Positions 20,998 through 27,682 of a DNA stretch of 27,682 nt are shown piece by piece. Location: NCBI GenBank assembly GCA_000310025.1, contig FN648838.1:7420-35101 (forward strand). Reading direction: 5' to 3'. A model generated the notes under the pieces. It had not been told where the DNA came from. It saw only the letters and a program-made list of their open reading frames with translations, and ran no database searches. Source of the stretch: Ectocarpus siliculosus (Eukaryota > Sar > Phaeophyceae > Ectocarpales > Ectocarpaceae). A program made the position numbers and the translations under genes. How positions within the stretch are numbered: position 1 is the first letter of the stretch; each line of letters starts with the position of its first letter.

Positions 20998-23291
20998 CTA
21001 TGGCTTAACAAAGGTCAGCCGGACCCGGCCGAACTGGTCGAATGATCGTTTTAGAGACTTCTGGCAGAAGCATCTGCCGCAGAACCAAACCTGAGCCTGG
21101 CAAATCTCTACTCGTTCCGAGCCATGGCCTCGAACACGCTTGACCATGTTTGTCACCGATTTGCGGTTTATTGCCTCATTCTCGGTCTCGTTGATCAGAG
21201 TTACCATGAACGCAAAGCGGTCAAATTTCATGACATTCAACATGTGCAGAAACTTTTTCTTCTTCGCATGGTTCTGCTCGTGCGCGTTGAGGTTGACCCC
21301 CGAGAGCTGGGCGCATGAGTCTATCCCACCGTACTTTTGGCGGCAGTCATCCCCGTGGTTGCAGTCGTGCAGGGCGTCAGGCCCGTAGTAAGGCCCGGCA
21401 TTGCTCCCCAAGGCGTGCGTTCTGCGCACTGTCGCCGTGGGGTCCTCCTGCAGCGGTTGGATGTCGAATGGGAGGCCATACTCTTCCACGATGCCATTGG
21501 TGTCAGCGCTTTTCCCCGGTTGATGTTGAGCCACCTGAATCTGAAGGGCTTTCGTACGCTGCACCGCCGACCCGAAGCATGCTCCTGAGCGCACAGCCAG
21601 TTCTGTGAGGACCAACAGAGATGACGTACAAAAAAACGGCATGCCATGTGTTGGCTCATGAAAACGTTTTGACTAAGGTTTGATCATTTTGAGCCGGTCT
21701 GGAGGTAACGAACGACATGTACCATACCGGCACCAACATTGACACATTATGGAAAAACGTACACAGCCCGGTAGATTGGTGGTCCTTAGATTATTGGACC
21801 AACAAAACGACTAGCCTCAACACCTAACACGCAAGTGTCCACGTCCTCGTACCTGCCCTCTTCTTTGCGCACTGGTTGGCGGGTTGAAGTCCAATCGCGA
21901 TGAACTCCTCCTTGGCCTGATCCAGATGTCAGAGGTCCCGAAGAAGGGGACGGAAAGTAAACCGTGTGGTCGAAAAAGTTGTCTAAGTAGTTGGGTTACC
22001 GCAATGGGCAGCTTTAATGCATTTATACAGGAAACTCCGTACAAGCATCAGAAAAAAAAACATTGCTGGGTAGTCTTGTTGACATGGCAGCAACTCAAGA
22101 GCTTCGAGCACTACAGCCTTTTAATATGCAACGAAGTGCATGCGCTGAATGGGAGAAGTGTGGTAGTTTTAGCGGTGGGCACAGAGCACGCGCATGTCCT
22201 TACCAGCATGCGAGAAAAGATGTTCTTGTTCCCCGCTCTAGCGTCTCTAGCATTGTTTTTCAAATTGCAGCAACACATGAGTAATATGTCAATATGTCAG
22301 CAGTGATCTACCTATGTTCACTGCTCCGAATTGAATAACAAAACATGAAACAAGGTAGGTTTTGCCGCGTGCAGAAATCAAATCAACCGGCGACGCCGAG
22401 AAGGAAAACGGAAGGAACGTAAGGTGGAAGAAAAAAAAGGAGGGACAACAATGTTCAATGAGGAACGCGAAAATAAACCCACTTGACCAACGGAGCAACG
22501 AACAACCACCAGTATTGATAATACCGCCAAAGACAAAGCACAACAGCCCACTACGTCAGCTACGCAAAGAAGGCGTACTCACCCGGGCGTAGGCCAAAAC
22601 CAGGTGATCGAGCGCCGCAGGTCGAAGATCATTCTGGCCAGCCACAGGTTCACAAAGATGCTGAGAGAAGGCAGGGAGTTCCGGAGCCTTGCCGGTGGTG
22701 GACCCAGTCGCCACCGCGGGAACTCGTGTGGAGAACACGCTCTGCGCCGATAACGTCGGCAGCACCGAGCCCGGGGCCATCTGCTCTTCCTCGACAAGTA
22801 CTGCTGGCGGGACCTCCTTGTCTTGTCCTTCGCTGATGAAAGCCACGAGCTTGGTGAGGCGCACGTTCAGAACAGCCACTACCTCAAAGAGGTCCATGGA
22901 ATGGTGGCTTCGGCGGCGCAGATTCCGCAAACGGGCCCGAGCAAGCAGCACGAAGTCCACGGCGGTGGTCCCTTCTTCTCTATCCTGCCATGCTGAAACG
23001 CTGAGAAGCTGACCGAAGTCCAACCGTTAAACCGGAGGAGAAGTTTGCGCATCGCGCAGGAGATTGTACACATTGCGTTGAGTGCATTTCTCCTGCGGTA
23101 CGGGCTCCGAAACCTGATCGGCGCCAAGAAAGTAATTTCCCAGAGGCGCTAGTGCTGGGATGTCCACCTTCCGCATGCCATGCTCGTCAGGCTCGCCAAC
23201 CCGGGGAAGAACTCCTTCGTTCTGCGCCGCCGTCTGGCAGCGTTCGTGGACGATCGGACATGATGTCCGTGATGACGAGGATAGGCATGTG
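20998..23291 (-). CDS. Multi-exon gene with transposase-like C-terminus; in-frame stop upstream, probably a decayed mobile-element gene
   Basis: Three exons join in a consistent frame on the minus strand: D (ending 22583 at CGG|GTGAGT), E (21916-21853, AKEEFIAIGLQPANQCAKKRA) and F (21602-20998). E starts phase 0 and ends phase 1, and F supplies the two bases needed. Exon F has a Cys/His group (HDCNHGDDC then GGIDSC). It is followed by LNAHEQNHAKKKKF, LHMLNVMKFDRFAFMV and INETENEAINR. This layout (EQ-H/N, basic run, then a hydrophobic helix with aromatic residues) resembles the C-terminal end of the Kyakuja-Dileera-Zisupton group and other algal transposases. I recall the pattern but cannot confirm the family. 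Exon D is open from 23026, just after an in-frame TAA at 23029-23027. The same frame continues protein-like beyond the TAA (LAPLGNYFLGADQVSEPVPQ) to about 23255 or an acceptor at 23292. Either the gene is broken, or a short intron (donor in GATCAG|GTTTCG, acceptor GGTCAG at about 23015) removes the stop. Confidence 0.5.
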
Positions 23292-25527
23292 CTGCATTAA
23301 CAATGGGGGACACGGGGGACATGAAAGCATGGGTGAAGGTAGAGCGTGGGAAGTTGACAAAGTTTTCTTGGGTTCTACTGGCGTGTATTCGCCTGACGTA
23401 TTCAACAGACAGTTCACAAACGAATCTGAGACGGATACGCCAGCAATAGACTTAACACAGACTGCCAAGTTGTTCTACCCCGCTGCCCATTTATTGCATT
23501 TAAAAGCCTTTCGAGATGAGGGTCACACACATGCTGTGTAGACAACCCCGAGGTCGTGGACGCTGTATTGAGTACTTGCCGAGAAGAGTCCAACGGGGGA
23601 ATGTGCGAGACAAGACGAGGAAAAATTGCAAAATTTTCCGAAGAGGTGACACAATTCCATGCCTCCCTTTGAGAACAGCACATGTATGTGCAGACTTCGA
23701 TTCCGACTTGATTTTTTGGACAACACTAGATTTCAGATAAAAAAAAGCGACACGGGGTCTGGCCGTGCGCACGACCGACTGTTCCCAGAATTAATACTGG
23801 TGCGAGCATTGGAGTTGGAGTCGATAAGATATTATGTCTACATCCTATCCTATGGCCTGCTTGATTGATGGTCATATTTTCTTCGTGCCTGCTGTTGAGT
23901 TGTGTTAGAAGTAGCGCGTTGGTGGCGTTCTATACAATATTTGTCTCTGGCTTGGGCACAACACATGCGCACTCCGGGCCTCCAAGCGCGAGTGGGGCAA
24001 CCAGTTCAATCGATTGGAGTAGTGTTTACTGCTCATTACAACACAGAGAAACATCATTTCCTGGAAACGTTCTACATCTTAAATGTGCACCAAAATTCTC
24101 CCAAAGACCATGCTTCCTGTGCATGTACACGGTCTCGTGACCACCTGTGGATTGTGCATATCTAGCTTGGCGGCTTGGGGGCATTTGGAGGGAAGCGGTG
24201 GCCTATGTGGCAAACGCGAGCTTTCGGCAGGTGGCTAGGCTTGACACGAAAGATTGGATGAAAAAAAGCTGCAGCCGCTCTGTGAAAAAACAAGGGGGTC
24301 CTTGTTTGGGATATTGATGCACGCACCTGTTGTAGACACAGGTGGTAACATGTTTCGAAATGGCGAATTGTTGGACGCATGATATTTTTGTGCTACGCTG
24401 TTTCTGCATTTGGAGAAAATTTTCCTAGCCCATTTTATATTTTCGTTTCGTTCTAGTAAAGGTATAGTGTACCCTTTGGGGGTGTAGTTGGCTTGTGACC
24501 ACGGAAGGCGTCCGCGTCAGTTATACCAGTAGTATACGGATATTAAAAGGTACTGCGCGGAGACCGGGGCGGTTTTTAATGTGAACACAAAAAATAACAA
24601 AAGCCGTGCGTGGAACTACCATAGTGTACCCACGAAAAGCACGCGCGGGTGTGGCTGGCAGACGTGCTTTGGGTCATGCACCGCAGTACGTGTTTCCTTT
24701 TTCTTGCCCCTTGCCCCTTTCGTTCAGAGGGCGGTTGAACTCTACTTCCACATAAAACTTCCAAGTTTTATTTTATTCTGAAACGACACGCAGTTTTCAC
24801 TTCCAGTATGGACATGCGTGGGCGTGGTATCGCTATCGCTGTGGCCGCACCTGCGGCATGGTTTCGGGCTTCCAGTACTGGGTATTCAAGAAATCATGCG
24901 TGCACACACAGACAGACTTTTAGCTTCACACGCGCTTGCATCAATTTGACCAAAGCCATTTTTTCTGTGCTCCATGCGCGGAGTTAAAACCTAGGGTTGA
25001 CCCGAAGTCGGTTGTACGATATTCGAAAAACACGGCCAACAACGAGTACGTCGTTTATCATAAGCGCACGGACAACAAGAAACACATGTCGTGAAAGAGA
25101 CCTTTACACAACCGGATTGTGGTTTGTGCTTGTCCCGCCCAATTACTGGTGGACGAACCAAAAGTCAGCCGTGAGTACTTTCGCGTCGGCGTGGCGGTGC
25201 TCTACGATAGTTTCAAGGTTGGGAGTGCGTGAACATCGCAGCATGCAGACACCTCGTAGGTGACCATGTTGTCTCCTCCACGTAGATGTTGCTTCAACCC
25301 GCTAGATGCCCTAATCGGCACTTGTCGTTTTGCAACAAAGACCGGAAGTATGTACAACTACACTTTTGATCTATACCAACGCAAAATGTGCACACCTTCG
25401 TTAATCAAAGCCTGCTCACCATCTGTCGAACGTATTCGACTTTCATTGTTTTCAAGAGTCCGGGATCTTTTGAACGAGCACTCGTGATCAATACGATAAT
25501 TGTGTTTCTCTACAACGGGGCACTCAC
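23292..25527. other. Mostly non-coding, probably introns or intergenic
   Basis: Apart from one possible small exon (24403-24327, listed separately), I see no coherent coding frame with splice sites. A plus-strand frame at 23865-24140 begins with a hydrophobic signal-like stretch but has no further support. Confidence 0.35.
24327..24403 (-). CDS. Possible internal exon, 77 nt
   Basis: On the minus strand a good acceptor (TTTTCTCCAAATGCAG) is followed by 25 codons (KQRSTKISCVQQFAISKHVT and five more residues) and a donor AG|GTGCGT. The exon ends with two spare bases. A start at the 23292 acceptor of the next exon would supply the third, so it could belong to the transposase-like gene. Support is splice-signal quality and phase only. 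Confidence 0.25.
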
Positions 25528-25747
25528 CACGTGGTGCAACAGGAGCACGGCCAAGTCTGTGGGGCTCTCCGCCCGTAGCATGAACATATGGCACGTCTGG
25601 ACTCCGTCCGGGCTGTACCCCCCCTCCACCCCAGACGAGACCAACCATGCCCCCCTTTCCATGAAAAACTTTGAGCAATCCTCCTTTCCGTGGTTGTTCT
25701 CCCGCCAGAGCTTCTCCACCGTCTTGAACAGCTCAATCAGCAGCACC
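25528..25747 (-). CDS. Exon of an unidentified minus-strand gene, 220 nt
   Basis: The acceptor is very strong: about 60 bases of pyrimidine-rich sequence ending CCCCAACAG. The exon opens with one base of a split codon, then 73 codons, from VLLIELFKTVEKLWRENNHG through GAWLVSSGVEGGYSPDG to ESPTDLAVLLLHHV. It ends at GTG|GTGAGT, phase 0. The composition looks like a folded globular protein with an amphipathic first helix. I do not recognise the family. The frame is also open upstream through the pyrimidine tract to about 25830, so the exon could be longer. Confidence 0.55.
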
Positions 25748-26020
25748 CTGTTGGGGTATTTGAGGTGGGGGGAGTGGATAGAGGGCAGTTGACAAGAGAC
25801 CGACAGAAAATCTTGTATGAGAGCGATCAGTGCTCATGGCAGTGCAATTGCTCTTTGCTCTACATGCCAACACGCCCTACTTCGTGTGGAAAAAGGAAGC
25901 ATGTCTCGCACTGCGCGATAAATGAAAGGTTCCCACATAGGTGCGCATGCACTTTCGGCGTCCCGAATCTTTTCCTGAGATATGAGATGAACAAGTTTGG
26001 AGGTTTGCAGCAGACGTCAC

Positions 26021-26097
26021 CTTGACGAGCGAAACACCCGGCCCGAAGGCATAAATTGGACGCATACGGCGGGCGTCCATATTTCCGACGGTATCCA
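26021..26097 (-). CDS. Possible internal exon, 77 nt
   Basis: On the minus strand TTTGTTTTCCGTGTGGGGGAGTAG could be an acceptor. It is followed by two bases of a split codon and 25 codons (DTVGNMDARRMRPIYAFGPG then VSLVK) up to a donor AAG|GTGACG. Its phase 0 end does not fit the exon at 25747, so either another exon lies between or the call is wrong. Confidence 0.25.
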
Positions 26098-26465
26098 CTA
26101 CTCCCCCACACGGAAAACAAACGCGCGAACAGCTGTCGATGTTTTCGATATGAATAATGATACCTGTTGAATCAACTACTGCTATAGTCTCGAGCTACCT
26201 CTCAGCCCTCAATTGAGCCACTTCAAATGTGCGGTGGAACCATGACAAGTACAACCCCTGCGTAGAAACCAAGAAACGATTTCTCATAGTGGCACTGGTT
26301 CTTCTCGAACAACACGCAACATGATCATTGCAGAGTAACAAAGGGGGAAAAAAACTAAATACTACGGCAAAATTAGCGGTCCATTCTGTAATAAGCGCTA
26401 CCACCTCAAGAATTTTGGCAATATGGACAAAAGAAATCGCTGTAGCTTCTCGTGAAAAATACCTG

Positions 26466-26982
26466 CTAAATTCCCGGCGCTCGCGGCCCAAAGCACAAAC
26501 GATAGAGGTCCTCCAGCCCGTCCAGCGACATGCCCTCCAAAATCTCCGATAGCCCAAGACCATCCTCGTTCTCCCGGACACGCTCCATCAGTTTCTGGCC
26601 ATCGGCAGCCTGTGCATCTCCGCTACGCGGGGCATGTCCACGAGCAGGCACCACAATGATGTTGGACTTGCGGTTTTGGGGGCAAAAAGTCACCGGCGTG
26701 TTTTGTGAGAACTGCAGCCGCATTCCGGACACCATCGGCGACAGCATGCTGATGACGAGCCAGATGGCATCAAGGTCCATGTCGATCACTTGCTTCATGC
26801 GCTGTTGCGGGTACTTCTCGATGCAGATGTTGACTGCCAGCTTGGCGCAGCCGTCAAAACTCGAAAGGAGCGGAAAAAAACCGTCGATGAAGCTGAAGAA
26901 CCCGTAAGGGTGGTCGGTGAGGGCTTCGAACGCCAGATACGCGTCAAGCAACAGCTTTTTCAAGTAGTTGTTGGTCAGCGCT
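26466..26982 (-). CDS. Large exon of an unidentified minus-strand gene, probably the 3'-terminal exon
   Basis: An acceptor (CCGCTCTCTCCTGCCAG) at 26984-26983 leads into 171 codons ending in a TAG stop at 26468-26466. The first part is hydrophobic and aromatic (LTNNYLKKLLLDAYLAFEAL, then HPYGFFSFIDGFFPLL). A middle stretch (VIDMDLDAIWLVISMLSP) follows. The end is a charged tail with an acidic-leucine pattern (GLGLSEILEGMSLDGLEDLY). No family is recognised. A CAG|GTATTT donor-like site lies three bases after the stop. If that donor is used in life, the TAG would be a disabling stop rather than the true end. Confidence 0.5.
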
Positions 26983-27224
26983 CTGGCAGGAGAGAGCGGT
27001 ACGCCGGGGACAGCAACAGGAACATGCCGGAAGGGGAGTGAGCTTCATTCCAGGCGTTGGGGGGTCACGCCCCTACGTATCAACACGTCCATGCTGCACC
27101 GCGTAGTACCAACGCCCAGGGAACCAGTCCGCATCGTGATGCAAAAAACCAAAGCAAAGTCATCTATTTGCATTTTCCACTCCGGTATTTAATTCGGTAC
27201 TGTGATAAAGTAGGACATGAACAC

Positions 27225-27348
27225 CTTTCAAGAACGATCGCACGACGGTTGACCGTGCCACCTCGAGGGTGACATTCTTGAGAAAAATTGCTTGAGACAC
27301 GCCGCAGCTGATGTGCATGTTGCCGGTACACATTAGCTTCCTCAACAT
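27225..27348 (-). CDS. Exon of an unidentified minus-strand gene near the right edge, 5' limit uncertain
   Basis: From an ATG at 27348 the minus strand reads MLRKLMCTGNMHISCGVSQA, then FLKNVTLEVARSTVVRSFLK, to a donor AAAG|GTGTTC at 27225. The frame stays open upstream to 27471, so the exon may begin further right. It probably lies upstream in the same gene as the exon at 26982-26466, with at least one unplaced exon between, because their phases (1, then needing 2) do not match directly. Function unknown. Confidence 0.4.
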
Positions 27349-27653
27349 AGTGTTGTTTTCCTGGCACGGAGGTACCCTAACTCTTACACGCAAGTACCGT
27401 GCGATTATAAAAGACAAGTACTGTATAGGCAAGAACAATGTACTACCGATGCTCACCAACCCTCTCTGCAACGAATTTGCACTCCACCCAGCTGATCAAA
27501 CTACTTGTTGCACGATGCAGACCAACCGAGATACTACAGCAATATACCAAACATGCTAAAGCTATTTTTCCCTAACCCCTCCTTGTGCCTATCCTAAGAT
27601 CCGCCCAAAGACTTCGTTGTCCTTTCCTACCGCGCGTTGGTTTGACTTGGCAC

Positions 27654-27681
27654 GGGGGGGGGGGGGGGGGGGGGGGGGGGG
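27654..27681 (+). repeat. Poly-G run of 28
   Basis: Uninterrupted G from 27654 to 27681, followed by C at the last base. Shorter G runs (8-11) recur in the GST introns (6310, 8287, 13268, 15221), on the opposite strand to the genes, so they read as C tracts in the transcript. Confidence 0.95.
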
Positions 27682-27682
27682 C

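Noticed and set aside
21884-22306. Plus-strand 140-codon frame
   Set aside because: It overlaps exon E of the minus-strand chain in antisense and otherwise covers its intron; composition is not distinctive.
23865-24140. Plus-strand 91-codon frame with a signal-peptide-like start
   Set aside because: Only the hydrophobic start supports it. No domain, splice site or continuation was found, and it lies in a stretch with minus-strand exons on both sides.

Overview
This is nuclear DNA of a eukaryote with many introns. The only clearly recognisable genes lie on the minus strand, split into short exons by GT-AG introns of roughly 270-710 bp with pyrimidine-rich 3' ends. Long non-coding stretches and repeats fill the rest. 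Together with the protein type, this suggests a stramenopile, most likely a brown alga of the Ectocarpus kind. That assignment is inference; no rRNA or organelle marker is present. I saw no bacterial operon, tRNA, rRNA or CRISPR array.

Positions 1 to about 17,780 are a head-to-tail cluster of three sigma-class glutathione S-transferase (GST) genes on the minus strand. Copies 2 (9123 down to 6230) and 3 (16041 down to 13191) are complete. Each has six exons of 162, 96, 102, 96, 120 and 30 nt. Every intron is phase 0, and the protein is 201 residues. The two predicted proteins differ at one residue (Glu or Gly at 115). Copy 1 (1637 down to 380) is cut by the left window edge just before its fourth exon and is more diverged. 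The repeat is not only genic: a unit of about 6.9 kb, including introns and 5' flank, is duplicated. Unique DNA without a recognisable gene separates the units (about 3.4-5.9 kb and 11.3-12.8 kb).

Positions 17,780 to 20,420 are repeat-rich. They hold a cluster of overlapping GGGACGTCCC-type palindromes with a 21-bp period directly upstream of GST copy 3, a 209-bp foldback element, a 794-bp non-autonomous DNA-transposon candidate with inverted ends flanked by TA, and an 8-bp minisatellite.

Positions 20,998 to the right edge hold minus-strand exons of one or more genes. The best supported is a three-exon chain (23,026-20,998). Its last exon looks like the C-terminal part of a cut-and-paste transposase, and an in-frame stop lies upstream in the same frame. 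Further right are four exon candidates I could not assign to a family (25,528-27,348). The window ends in a run of 28 G.
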